DNA from: Puniceicoccales bacterium
Lineage (GTDB): Bacteria > Verrucomicrobiota > Verrucomicrobiia > Opitutales > UBA953
Reading direction: 5' to 3'
DNA length: 33,548 nt
NCBI GenBank assembly: GCA_031289285.1
Contig: JAITPT010000232.1
Location: forward strand, 1 to 33,548
Part shown: piece after piece, positions 25,228 through 33,548 of the stretch
Layout: the number at the start of each line of letters is the position of its first letter
How positions within the stretch are numbered: the first letter of the stretch is position 1
Made by a program: the position numbers and the translations under genes
Notes under the pieces: model-generated
Databases searched by the model: none
The model's input: only the letters and a program-made list of their open reading frames with translations
Told to the model about the DNA's origin: nothing

Positions 25228-26168
25228 TTTAAGGATTTTTTCCAGCGGGCTTCGATTAGAAACTGATTTGCGGCGGCGTAATCGGGACGTTCGGGCAAGG
25301 AAGTGCTGGCGAGTGCTTGTTCAAAATCGAGATGTAGTTGGCGCCGCCAAGCGTCCACCTCTGTCCAAGAAATATCGCCGTGTTTTATTGCGAGTAATTT
25401 TTCTCGCAAGGTTGGCGACGCCACCGCTACCGGCATGTGTCCGTCGCGCAAAGTTGCGGCACCGGTAAGCAACAGACGAACTAAGTGCATTGCGTGTTTC
25501 CAGCGGATTTCGCCTTGATTGCGTCGGTCTTGTTCCAATTTTTTGAACTGGCTTAGCGCATAACCGTTGAAGGTTTGAAAAATCATTTTTGACAGAAACT
25601 TTTCGCGAATAGCGAGTAACTCTTTTGCTATCGGCGCACACTTTTCGACGAGTGGCGAATAGAGACATTCGAGAATGTTGGGGTTCGCTTTGAGTGCCAT
25701 AATTACGAACTTCTGCAATTCCCAATAACAGGCTTGTCCGGCATTGTCCTCGAATTGTTCGGGTGCGCCGTAAAGCGACCAGTGCATCTCGGCGGGCGCG
25801 AGATAAATGCCGCGCAAATCGGTATCGGAAGTTTCCGTGTCGAGACCATAAGCGCGAGAGCCAGTTACGCAGCGATAAATAATGTGTTCATCAAGGCAAA
25901 ACTCCGAAACGGTTGAGGCGTCCGCCGCGCCGAGTCGTTCTTTGAACTCCTTCAAAACTTCCAACGCCTCGGCGGGAAAGACTGTCTCAAAACCATCTGG
26001 GAAGCGCACATGGTAAAGCGACTCGTGACCAGCGGGCGTGCGGGTGATGACGCCCACCGCCCCACTTGGGTGAACGCGCAAGCCATTCGCGCCAAGAATG
26101 GGGGCATTGACGACTACTTGTGTGCCTGCGTGAAGGCGGGCGGCGGCGGGTGCGGGCATGTTGGACAT
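25155..26168 (-). CDS. RlaP-type Pol-beta superfamily nucleotidyltransferase with N-terminal SH3/KOW-like extension
   Basis: 337 aa; N-terminus VHPSGAVGVITRTPAGHESLYHVRFPDGFETVFPAEALEVL (small SH3-like barrel pattern), then HIIYRCVTGSRAYGLDTETSDTDLRGIYLAP, YWELQKFVIMALKANPNILECLYSP, RWKHAMHLVRLLLTG. C-terminal LKTAVQREAQAADVQKIVQNRPH and the stop codon lie in the palindromic repeat. Confidence 0.85.
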   Translation of the reverse strand: MSNMPAPAAARLHAGTQVVVNAPILGANGLRVHPSGAVGVITRTPAGHESLYHVRFPDGFETVFPAEALEVLKEFKERLGAADASTVSEFCLDEHIIYRCVTGSRAYGLDTETSDTDLRGIYLAPAEMHWSLYGAPEQFEDNAGQACYWELQKFVIMALKANPNILECLYSPLVEKCAPIAKELLAIREKFLSKMIFQTFNGYALSQFKKLEQDRRNQGEIRWKHAMHLVRLLLTGAATLRDGHMPVAVASPTLREKLLAIKHGDISWTEVDAWRRQLHLDFEQALASTSLPERPDYAAANQFLIEARWKKSLNLKTAVQREAQAADVQKIVQNRPH

Positions 26169-26318
26169 AGTGGACTGAGAGGACGGGGAGGAGAGGGTGG
26201 AGAGTAGGAAAACCTTGGCAGAGGAAGGAAACGCGGGTTGATGGAGGAGACGCTGGCCTGCGACGCTCGCCGACGCCGACCTGTGGTGGTGGCGGCGGCG
26301 AGGCGCAGTGGCGGGCGG

Positions 26319-29300
26319 CTATTTGGTGGTTTTGAAGTCGCCTTTGCCGTCGAGGGTGCCGTCGGAGATGGAGCCTTTGTTGGAAATGGCGTCGTAACTG
26401 CCACGCAAGACGTAAGAGCCAGACAAACCACTCGTGAAGACAAACTCAAAAACACCCGTTTCAACACGGACAAAAGAGTCATCCCCATAAACAACACTGT
26501 AGACAAGCAAGGCAGTGTTGGGACCCGTGCGGATGTAGTTGTAGTCGCCATTGGGCAACTTCAAACCCGCTAAGAGCGTGAGGACACTGTCGTCAGTTTG
26601 AACAGCAGCCGCCACAGCAGAGTCGGCAAGAACACCGTTCAATTTGATTTTTGTGCCAGCAGGCAAACTCACAGGAGCGTTGCCCGAAACAGTAGTGCTC
26701 GTGCTCGCAGCAGCAGCCGCGCCCGTCGGCGCAAGAGAGAACGTGCCCGTCTTGGCCGATGCGCCCGTAGCAGCCGTAGCACCCGCACCGCCCTGCCCTG
26801 CCGACACGGCCTGCGCGACGGCCTGAGGCGCGGCGGCGATTTGGCCGACATCCGGCGTGACGGCGGTGACTCGCACCGTTACCTCGGAAGACTTGGCGGG
26901 ACGGCCAGCAGGATTGTCAACGATGACATAGTAAATGCCGCCCGTCGCCTGAGTCGCACTGGTGAAGGTCAAGGTCGGTGTTTTCCCGTCGGGCAACTTT
27001 GTGCCGTTGCGATACCACTGGTAAGAGAGCGGGCCGGTGCCAGAAGCGGCGACGGTCAACACGCCAGCTTCGCCTTCCCTCAAATCGAGAGAGACGGGGT
27101 GGCGGTCAATCGCGGGCGCGTGAATGACAGAGACGGCGACCTCGTTACTTGTCGCGCTGCCGACAGCATTCGTGATGCGCACGTAAAACTTGGTGTTGAC
27201 GGAAACGGTCGTCTCATAGACGCGGCTGTTGTTGTCGGTGCCGGGGATTTTGACGCCGTCTTTATACCACTCGAAGGTGAATGGTGCGTCGCCCGTGGCG
27301 GTCGCGGTCAAGGTCACGCGGTTGCTGGCGGGGTCGCCTTGGACGACGACGACATTTCCCGCGCTCGTGGCGAGCGTGACAGCGGGGCCGGAGGCAGAGC
27401 GCAAAGTGGCGATTTCCTGCGTGACAGAACCCGAACCGTTGGAGACGACGACGGTGTATTTGCCAGTTTCCGCCGCGAAGTAAGTGGGGCCAGTTGCGCC
27501 GGCAATCGTCACGCCGTCGCGTTTCCACTCGAAGGAGAGCATGGAGCCGGAGGTCTCGACGCTAAGTTGTGCGCCTCTGCCCGGGTCGGCGATTTCGCCT
27601 TTTGGCAGGGAGAGGATTTTGGGCGGCGCGATGGCGATGAGTGCTGCCGGGCCGAGCGTGAAGCGGTTGGAGCCGCTGACGACGCTGACGGTGTAGTGGC
27701 CGAGCGAGGCGGGCGTGATAGTCGGCAGCGTGAGTGCCGCGCCAGTCGCGCCGTCAATCGCCACGCCGTTCAAACTCCATTGGTAGGAAGGCGCGGGGTC
27801 GCCCGTGACATCCACAGACAACGTGAACGGCCTGCCCAGCCCGCAACCAATCGTCCGTGGCAAATCTTTGTTGACGACGGGTTTTTCGGAAAATCTCACC
27901 TCGAAGGCGACGGGAGTGCTCACCACGGAGCCGACGGTGTTCTCGACGCTGACGCGATACTCGCCGTTGTTGGCGGCGGAGACGCTGTCGAAAATGAGGT
28001 CGGCGCGTGTGCCGTCGCGGACGTTCGACCAAGAGTCGCCCGAACGTTTTTGCCATTGGTAAGTGAGTGCGGCGGTGTCGGTGGCGGCGACGCCGACGGA
28101 GAGCACCAGCTTGCTGCCTGCCCAGACAACCTCTGGCGCGGCGGGTTGGCGGATGATTTCGGGGACGCTGTTCGCCGCGTGGTGGACGTTCAGCGACACC
28201 GTCGAAGACTGCGTTGTCCCCGCGACATTGCTCACGAGCACATCGTAGGAACCGCTCTGTGTCTCGCGCACACCGGAGAGGTGCAGGGTCGCGCCGGTCG
28301 CGCCGGTGAGCGGCACACCGTCGCGCCGCCATTGGTAAGAGAGGGTGGAAGGCTCGCCAGTTATCACCGAGGCCTCGACGGAGAACTCGGCGTCGCCGCC
28401 CTCAAACGGGCTGGCGGAACGCGGCTGGCGGGTGATGACGGGGAGGCCGTAGAGCTTGAGAACGGCCTCGCTGACGATTGTCCCTGCGCTGTTGCTAATC
28501 GTAACTGTGTAGGTGCCCGCGTGGTCGGCGGTGACGTTCTCAATCGTGTGCGAGGAGAAAGTCGCGCCCGGAAGGTTTGCGCCGTTGAACTGCCATTGGA
28601 AAGTCGGCGCGGGTTCGCCACTGGCGGAGACTGCAAAAGTGACCGCGCCGCCAGCGACGACGGTCTGGCTCTGCGGGTCGCGAAGTATCGCGGGCGGCGT
28701 CTGGTTTTTGGCGGCTTTGATGGTGAAGACGGCGGAAACCTCGTCGCTGGGCAACGCGCCAAGCTGGTTGCGGTAGGCGCGGGCGCGGATGGTGACCACG
28801 ATGTCGCTGCTTGTCTCGTTGACGAGCGGGAGCGCGGTGTTGCCGTAAGTGGGCGAATACTGGGTGACCGCCGAGCCGTCTTGCGTGAAATGGACGGTGG
28901 CTTCGCTCTCGATGTTTTTGAACTCGACCCGCACGGAGCCGGTATAGACGCCGCCGTTGGGCGAGATGACGGGCGCGGGGACGGGCGTGCCGCTGCCGGA
29001 GACGCCGCCCGAAGGCTGCCAGCGGTCGGTGCGTGTGCCGTCGCCGAGTTGGCCGTAGGTGTTCGCGCCGAGGCTTTCCACGGAGTCGGCGGAGGTGACG
29101 TAGAGTGTGTGGGCGGCACCGGCGGCGATGGCTTTGACGCCAGCGGCGACGACGCGCACGGGTGCGTTGCCGCCTTCGACGGCGAGCGTGTTGGGAAGAA
29201 TGGCGGGGTCGTTGCCGAGTTGGCCGCGCTCGTTTGCGCCCAAGCCGACGAGGGAGCCGTCGCTCAGGAGCAAGAGGGCGTGTCTCTCGCCAGCGGCGAT

Positions 29301-32105
29301 GGCGGTGACGGCGAGGCCGCCGGGCGTCCTGACTCGTAGCGGAGTGGCGAGGCGTCGCGTGTCTTGGGCGGTGCCGACCTGCCCGCTGTCGTTGGAGCCG
29401 GTGGCATAGACGCTGCCGGCCTCGGTCAAAATCAGGCTGAAGTTACGCCCTGCTGCGACGGCTTTCACCTTGCCGAGGGCGGCGGAAACTTGTGCGCCGC
29501 CTGCGCCAAAGTCGGTGACGGTGGCAATCTTGATTGGGGAGTTGCGGTCGGCGGTGTCGCCGAGGCCGAGCTGCCCGTCGTCGTTGCGTCCGGTCACCCA
29601 GACTGTCCCATCTCCGCGGACGAACAAGGAGTGGAATGTTCCTGCGGCGGCGGTGAGGAAGTATTCGCCGACGAGCGTGGGCTGGAGCACGTAGTCAACG
29701 ATGGTGGAGGTGGTGCCAGCGGGCACGGGTCTGCCGTCGCCGCTGAAACCGAGGCCGAGTTGGCCGTAGTTGTTGCGCCCGACTGCCCAGAACTTGCCAT
29801 CGAAGGTGGTGTAGAAGGAGTGGTAGCCGCCCGCGAAAGCGAGGAGCACCTCGGAGGCGATTTCTTCTGGCGCGGGGCGGTCGGTGGTGTCTTTTGCGCC
29901 GAGTTGGCCGTAGTTGTTGCGGCCAGCGGCCCAGAGTTTGCTATCGCGTGCCACGTAGAGTGAGTGGTCGCCGGAGGCACTCACGGCGGAGATGCCGGAG
30001 CCGATGATGACGGGGGTGTTGACGGTGGTGGTGGTGCCGTTGCCGAGTTGGCCGTAGCGGTTCCAGCCGGAGGCGCGAAGCTCGCTGGCTTCGAGGCTGC
30101 CGGTGAGGAAGAGCGTGTGGTTGCTGCCGCCGGAGATGCGTGTGCCGTATTCGGCGCGGATGCTGTCGGGGGTGCGGACGTTGAAGTCGGCGGAGGTGAC
30201 TTCGCTGGGCAGGAAGTCTATGTCAAACCCTCGCACCTTGACCGTCGCGGGGTGCGCGAGGCGAGGCGGGTTTTGCGGGTCGTAGAGGGCGGAGGTTTCG
30301 GTGGGCGTGGAGCCGTCGAGCGTGTAGCGCAGGAAGGGGCGGGCGGAGCCAGCGGCGAGGCCGGGCGTGTTAGAAGAGAAGATGAGCGTGACGCTGTTGA
30401 CGTAGAGGCCGCCGCCCGGAGTGATGACGGGGCGCGTCACGGGCACGGGGTTGATTTTCACGAGCACGATGCGTTCTTCGCTTGTCTGGTTGTCGGCGCG
30501 CCAGAGGCGGACTTTCACGTTGGCTGTGCGCGTGAGCACAAACGAGCCGGTGTAGATGGGCGAGTCTTCGGTGACTTCGGAGTTATCCACGGTGTAGCGG
30601 ATGATGTCGCCCGGGCGGGCTGCGCCGGAGTCGGGGTGGAGCGTGAGGGAGATGGTCACGGGGCCGTTGTAGGTCTGGCCGTCGCCGCCTGTTTGCGCGG
30701 TGCCTTCGATGTTGACGACTGGGCGCTCGGCGACGGGCAACACGAGGATTGTGTATTCGGCGGAGGTTTGCGGGGCGCGGTTATACTTGGGCAAGAAGGG
30801 GAGCGCTTTGATGACGGTGAGGCCGGTGCGAACAATCTCGAGTGGGCGGTCGTCGCGGTAGATGGAAGAAGTCTCGGTGACATCGGAGCCGTCGAGCGTG
30901 TAGCGGATGACGGCACCGTCGGTCGCGCAGCCGAGCAAGACTTTCACGGAGCCTTTGTATTCGCCGGAGTCGGGCGCGAAGGTGACGGGGGCGAGCGTCC
31001 TGCCGTAGTCAATGTTGATGTTGGCGGAGGCGATAAGGCTGGGCAGGTAGTCTGCTCTGAAAGCGCGGGCGCGGAGGACGGTCGGGTATTTGATGAGGAT
31101 TGGCTCGGTGGGGCGGAACACCAGCGAGGTCTCGTCGGGGTCGGTGCCGTCGGTGGTGTAGAAGATTGTGGCATCGGGGTCGGAGCAGCTGATTGTGACT
31201 ACCTGCTCATCGGGGAAGACGCCGCTAACGGGGTCGAAAACGGGCGTGGGTATGCCGGGCTTGTAGGGGCGGTAGGCGGCGACAAGCGGAATGGTCGCGT
31301 TGAAGACTTGTGCGTTGTTGGCGGGGTAATTGATTTCGGGGGTGCTGGGGTCTGCATCGTTAGTGCCGGTGGGGACGCCGTTGCTCTTCACGTCGGGGTT
31401 GGAGTAGTAGAGAATTGACGTCCCGTTGTAAGACATGATGGTGCCCTGCCCATTTGGTAGGTGGTAGCCGAAGGGAGTGCCGAAGGCACCCGCTGCAAAG
31501 GAGGCTTGCTGACGACCGTCCATAGTCGCAAGCATCGTGCCCCAATCGTGGCAACCGCCCAAGTTGTGCCCAAGCTCGTGGGTAAAAGAGATTCCGTATG
31601 CGACGCTGTAAGCGACACCAGAGTTTCCTGCCGACTCCACGAGAAGCCACGCCAATCCGGCAGTGCCGTTGTCGTAGTCCGGCTTTGAGCGAATGAAGTT
31701 GACGACGTCGGCACCGATTTCCTCGCGCCATTGATGCACTTCGTCCATCTCGCCGTTTGGGTCGCCGTCTGACTTCGAGGCACCGAGCATGTTGAGGTCG
31801 CTTTCAAAATTCACCTCTGTGTAGTTAACCTTTCGGACGGCGGCGCGGCGAATGGCACCAGTGATTAGGCTGTTTTCAAATGCGGTGTTGGTGCGGGCGA
31901 CGATGAGGTTGGCCTGCGCCTTCACGCCGTCGGCCCCGCCGTAGCGGTTTTCGGTTTCCTGCCCATAGACGAAGAGGACATCTATGGTTTGCGCGTCGGT
32001 GGCCTTGGCGTGGGCGTCGGCGGGCTGCGCGAGGAAGGCGGCAGCAGTCGCGACAACAGCAGCGGCGGCGGAGAATGTATTTTTTAGGAAACGAGGGAGT
32101 TTCAT
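26319..32105 (-). CDS. Secreted multidomain metzincin zinc metalloprotease with chitobiase-C-like, RCC1 and Ig-like repeats
   Basis: 1928 aa; signal peptide MKLPRFLKNTFSAAAAVVATAAAFLAQPADAHA; zinc motif HELGHNLGGCHD (31545-31580) and Met-turn-like TIMSYNG; repeats of IFYTTDGTDPDETS/IRYTLDGSDVTETS type; N.YGQLG RCC1 repeats (NRYGQLGNGTTT, NNYGQLGAKDT, NNYGQLGLGFS, NDDGQLGLGDT, NDSGQVGTAQD, NERGQLGND, NTYGQLGDGTR); multiple Ig-like units (SYQWRRDGVPLTGATGATLHLSGVRETQSGSYDVLVSNVAGT). Confidence 0.92.
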   Translation of the reverse strand: MKLPRFLKNTFSAAAAVVATAAAFLAQPADAHAKATDAQTIDVLFVYGQETENRYGGADGVKAQANLIVARTNTAFENSLITGAIRRAAVRKVNYTEVNFESDLNMLGASKSDGDPNGEMDEVHQWREEIGADVVNFIRSKPDYDNGTAGLAWLLVESAGNSGVAYSVAYGISFTHELGHNLGGCHDWGTMLATMDGRQQASFAAGAFGTPFGYHLPNGQGTIMSYNGTSILYYSNPDVKSNGVPTGTNDADPSTPEINYPANNAQVFNATIPLVAAYRPYKPGIPTPVFDPVSGVFPDEQVVTISCSDPDATIFYTTDGTDPDETSLVFRPTEPILIKYPTVLRARAFRADYLPSLIASANINIDYGRTLAPVTFAPDSGEYKGSVKVLLGCATDGAVIRYTLDGSDVTETSSIYRDDRPLEIVRTGLTVIKALPFLPKYNRAPQTSAEYTILVLPVAERPVVNIEGTAQTGGDGQTYNGPVTISLTLHPDSGAARPGDIIRYTVDNSEVTEDSPIYTGSFVLTRTANVKVRLWRADNQTSEERIVLVKINPVPVTRPVITPGGGLYVNSVTLIFSSNTPGLAAGSARPFLRYTLDGSTPTETSALYDPQNPPRLAHPATVKVRGFDIDFLPSEVTSADFNVRTPDSIRAEYGTRISGGSNHTLFLTGSLEASELRASGWNRYGQLGNGTTTTVNTPVIIGSGISAVSASGDHSLYVARDSKLWAAGRNNYGQLGAKDTTDRPAPEEIASEVLLAFAGGYHSFYTTFDGKFWAVGRNNYGQLGLGFSGDGRPVPAGTTSTIVDYVLQPTLVGEYFLTAAAGTFHSLFVRGDGTVWVTGRNDDGQLGLGDTADRNSPIKIATVTDFGAGGAQVSAALGKVKAVAAGRNFSLILTEAGSVYATGSNDSGQVGTAQDTRRLATPLRVRTPGGLAVTAIAAGERHALLLLSDGSLVGLGANERGQLGNDPAILPNTLAVEGGNAPVRVVAAGVKAIAAGAAHTLYVTSADSVESLGANTYGQLGDGTRTDRWQPSGGVSGSGTPVPAPVISPNGGVYTGSVRVEFKNIESEATVHFTQDGSAVTQYSPTYGNTALPLVNETSSDIVVTIRARAYRNQLGALPSDEVSAVFTIKAAKNQTPPAILRDPQSQTVVAGGAVTFAVSASGEPAPTFQWQFNGANLPGATFSSHTIENVTADHAGTYTVTISNSAGTIVSEAVLKLYGLPVITRQPRSASPFEGGDAEFSVEASVITGEPSTLSYQWRRDGVPLTGATGATLHLSGVRETQSGSYDVLVSNVAGTTQSSTVSLNVHHAANSVPEIIRQPAAPEVVWAGSKLVLSVGVAATDTAALTYQWQKRSGDSWSNVRDGTRADLIFDSVSAANNGEYRVSVENTVGSVVSTPVAFEVRFSEKPVVNKDLPRTIGCGLGRPFTLSVDVTGDPAPSYQWSLNGVAIDGATGAALTLPTITPASLGHYTVSVVSGSNRFTLGPAALIAIAPPKILSLPKGEIADPGRGAQLSVETSGSMLSFEWKRDGVTIAGATGPTYFAAETGKYTVVVSNGSGSVTQEIATLRSASGPAVTLATSAGNVVVVQGDPASNRVTLTATATGDAPFTFEWYKDGVKIPGTDNNSRVYETTVSVNTKFYVRITNAVGSATSNEVAVSVIHAPAIDRHPVSLDLREGEAGVLTVAASGTGPLSYQWYRNGTKLPDGKTPTLTFTSATQATGGIYYVIVDNPAGRPAKSSEVTVRVTAVTPDVGQIAAAPQAVAQAVSAGQGGAGATAATGASAKTGTFSLAPTGAAAAASTSTTVSGNAPVSLPAGTKIKLNGVLADSAVAAAVQTDDSVLTLLAGLKLPNGDYNYIRTGPNTALLVYSVVYGDDSFVRVETGVFEFVFTSGLSGSYVLRGSYDAISNKGSISDGTLDGKGDFKTTK

Positions 32106-32211
32106 AGCGGCGAAGTTTTTGGGAAAGGTTGTTGAGAAAGGTTTGTTGGGAAGTGGTTGCTGGGAAATGGGAGGAGGTGGCGGTGGGTGCGGTGGCGACG
32201 GCGACGGCGCG

Positions 32212-33066
32212 TTATTTGCCGGAGGCGGCGGTGGCGGGCGACGCGGGTTTTACGGGTGTGAGGTTGACGGTGACTTTGCGCGGGGAGCACTCGCCGCATT
32301 TGAGGCGGGAGGGGTCAATCTGCGCGAGGAAGGTGCGTGTGATGTCGGCACCCGCAGGCGTGGCGGCGTTGCGGATTTCGTAGTAACGCGAGGCGGCGGG
32401 GACAGCGGCGGGGACGTGGATTTCGCCGTTGAGCGTGTTGTTGACGTAGCTGAGAAAGACGTGGTGCGTAGTCTCCACGCCCTTCACTTTTGCCGAAAAC
32501 ACGCCTTCGTTTTTCGGGGCAAACGGGATGAGCTTGAAGTCTGTCAGGGTGACGGTGTTGCCGTCGAAGAGGGGGAACTCGATTTCGGAGGGCGGCGGTG
32601 CGCCGTCGCGGATGCTGTTGCCGATGCGCAGGAACGACTCGCTGAGGTCGCGGCGTTCTTCGCGGAGGATTTCGATGTGCGAGGCGAGCGAGGGGTCGTT
32701 GGCAGGCGTGGGGACGACGTTGCTGGCGAGCACGCGGATGCGCGGCGCAAGCGGGGTAGGTGGCGTGGTGGGGAGCGAGGCGGTGGTGGTGGTGGCGCGG
32801 GTGGAAGCGGTGGGAGAAGTGGCGGCGGGGGAAGAAGGTGTGGAGGCAGGCGCGGGAGTGAGGGGAGCGGTGGTGGTGGCGCGGGTGGTGGAAGGGGAAG
32901 GAGTGGTGGAGGGGGAGGAGGGGGAGGGGGAGGAGTTTTTCCAGTAGAGGAATGCGCCGACAACGAGCACCAGTGCGGCGAGCGCGAGCGTGAACACGGA
33001 CGACAGCGGGAGTGCTTTGCGCTCTGGCCTCGGCTTGGTTCGCGGGGATGCGAGACGGTGTTTCAT
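32212..33066 (-). CDS. Single-TM protein with Ser/Thr/Pro linker and metzincin-prodomain-like C-terminal domain
   Basis: ORF 32212..33087; likely ATG at 33064-33066 (MKHRLASPRTKPRPERKALPLSSVFTLALAALVLVVGAFLYW). C-terminal IEFPLFDGNTVTLTDFKLIPFAPKNEGVFSAKVKGVETTHHVFLSYVNNTLNGEIHVPAAVPAASRYYEIRNAATPAGADITRTFLAQIDPSRLKCGECSPRKV resembles the N-terminal propeptide pattern of bacterial metzincin-like proteases. Confidence 0.75.
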   Translation of the reverse strand: MKHRLASPRTKPRPERKALPLSSVFTLALAALVLVVGAFLYWKNSSPSPSSPSTTPSPSTTRATTTAPLTPAPASTPSSPAATSPTASTRATTTTASLPTTPPTPLAPRIRVLASNVVPTPANDPSLASHIEILREERRDLSESFLRIGNSIRDGAPPPSEIEFPLFDGNTVTLTDFKLIPFAPKNEGVFSAKVKGVETTHHVFLSYVNNTLNGEIHVPAAVPAASRYYEIRNAATPAGADITRTFLAQIDPSRLKCGECSPRKVTVNLTPVKPASPATAASGK

Positions 33067-33116
33067 AGAAGGCGGAGATGGAGGCAAACGAGCGGGGCAT
33101 TGTCAACAGGTTTTTG

Positions 33117-33548
33117 GCGGGAAGGCGGGGGGGGGTAGCTGGCGGGGGGGCTGGGGCGGAGGGGGGAGGGTAGCTGGCGGGTGGGGCTGGGGCGGAGGGT
33201 AGCTGGCGGGTGGCCGGCACGGACACACGGACACACGGACTAACACGGACTGACACGGACCTACACGGACAAACACGGACACCGCCACCCGCCACTGCAC
33301 TGATGGTGACGAGTGCCCACCCCACACACCGCCAACAGCTGCGCCCCCCCCACCACCGCGCCAACAGCACCCCCCCCGCCAACAGCTGCGCCACACACAC
33401 CGCCAACAGCTGCGCGCCCCCCCCCCCCACCGCGCCAACAGCCACGCCACACCCCACACACCGCCAACAGCCGCCCCCGCCCCCCCCCACACACACCGCG
33501 CCCTACCCGCCCGAGTGCTGTCCGTGTTTTTGTCCGTGTCAGTCCGTG
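33117..33548. repeat. Simple-sequence mosaic: GGTAGCTGGCGGGTGGGGCTGGGGCGGA units, 10-bp NNACACGGAC array, GCCAACAGC units, long poly-C runs, and inverted GTCCGTG array at the end
   Basis: tagctggcggg... units starting near 33136, 33171 and 33200; acacggac repeats ~33217-33281; six gccaacagc copies ~33331-33470; C12 at 33417-33428; gtccgtgtttttgtccgtgtcagtccgtg at 33520-33548. Confidence 0.9.

Noticed and set aside
26598-29339. 913-aa plus-strand ORF antisense to the metalloprotease
   Set aside because: Arg/Gly/Val-rich translation with no recognisable domains; typical antisense shadow ORF in GC-rich DNA opposite a well-supported gene.
29964-31418. 484-aa plus-strand antisense ORF
   Set aside because: Same reason: shadow of the metalloprotease reading frame with low-complexity composition.
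32315-33496. 393-aa minus-strand ORF over the simple-sequence mosaic
   Set aside because: Out of frame with the supported 32212-33066 gene and made of low-complexity Gly/Cys/Trp/Arg/His runs.

Overview
GC-rich accessory-type window that looks verrucomicrobial, probably Opitutaceae-like (inference from protein style only). Almost all genuine genes are on the minus strand. From left to right: a truncated type I restriction-modification DNA methylase (HsdM); two giant tandem autotransporters with autotransporter-associated beta-strand repeats (about 2.4k and 3.0k aa); a single-TM Pro/Ala/Thr-rich PEGA protein; proA; a plus-strand secreted GH16 beta-glucanase; a ~1.5 kb non-coding repeat zone (22.73-24.22 kb); two tandem Pol-beta-superfamily nucleotidyltransferases of the RlaP/COG3541 type, with a tRNA-like 5' half at their 3' flank; a 1928-aa secreted metzincin metalloprotease with chitobiase-C-like, RCC1 and Ig-like modules; and a separate membrane-anchored protein resembling the metzincin prodomain. 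The window ends in a simple-sequence mosaic. Strongest leads: (1) the RlaP pair plus tRNA-like remnant, a possible piece of an RNA-repair system; (2) an ~87-bp palindromic element that supplies the C-terminus and stop codon of one RlaP gene, with a second copy ~23.5 kb away beside a decayed AAA-ATPase-like gene; (3) three copies of a 160-162 bp element with 19-bp inverted ends, two of them bracketing a ~240 bp inverted repeat; (4) a split prodomain/protease pair. All calls come from reading the sequence and the supplied ORF translations; no searches were run.
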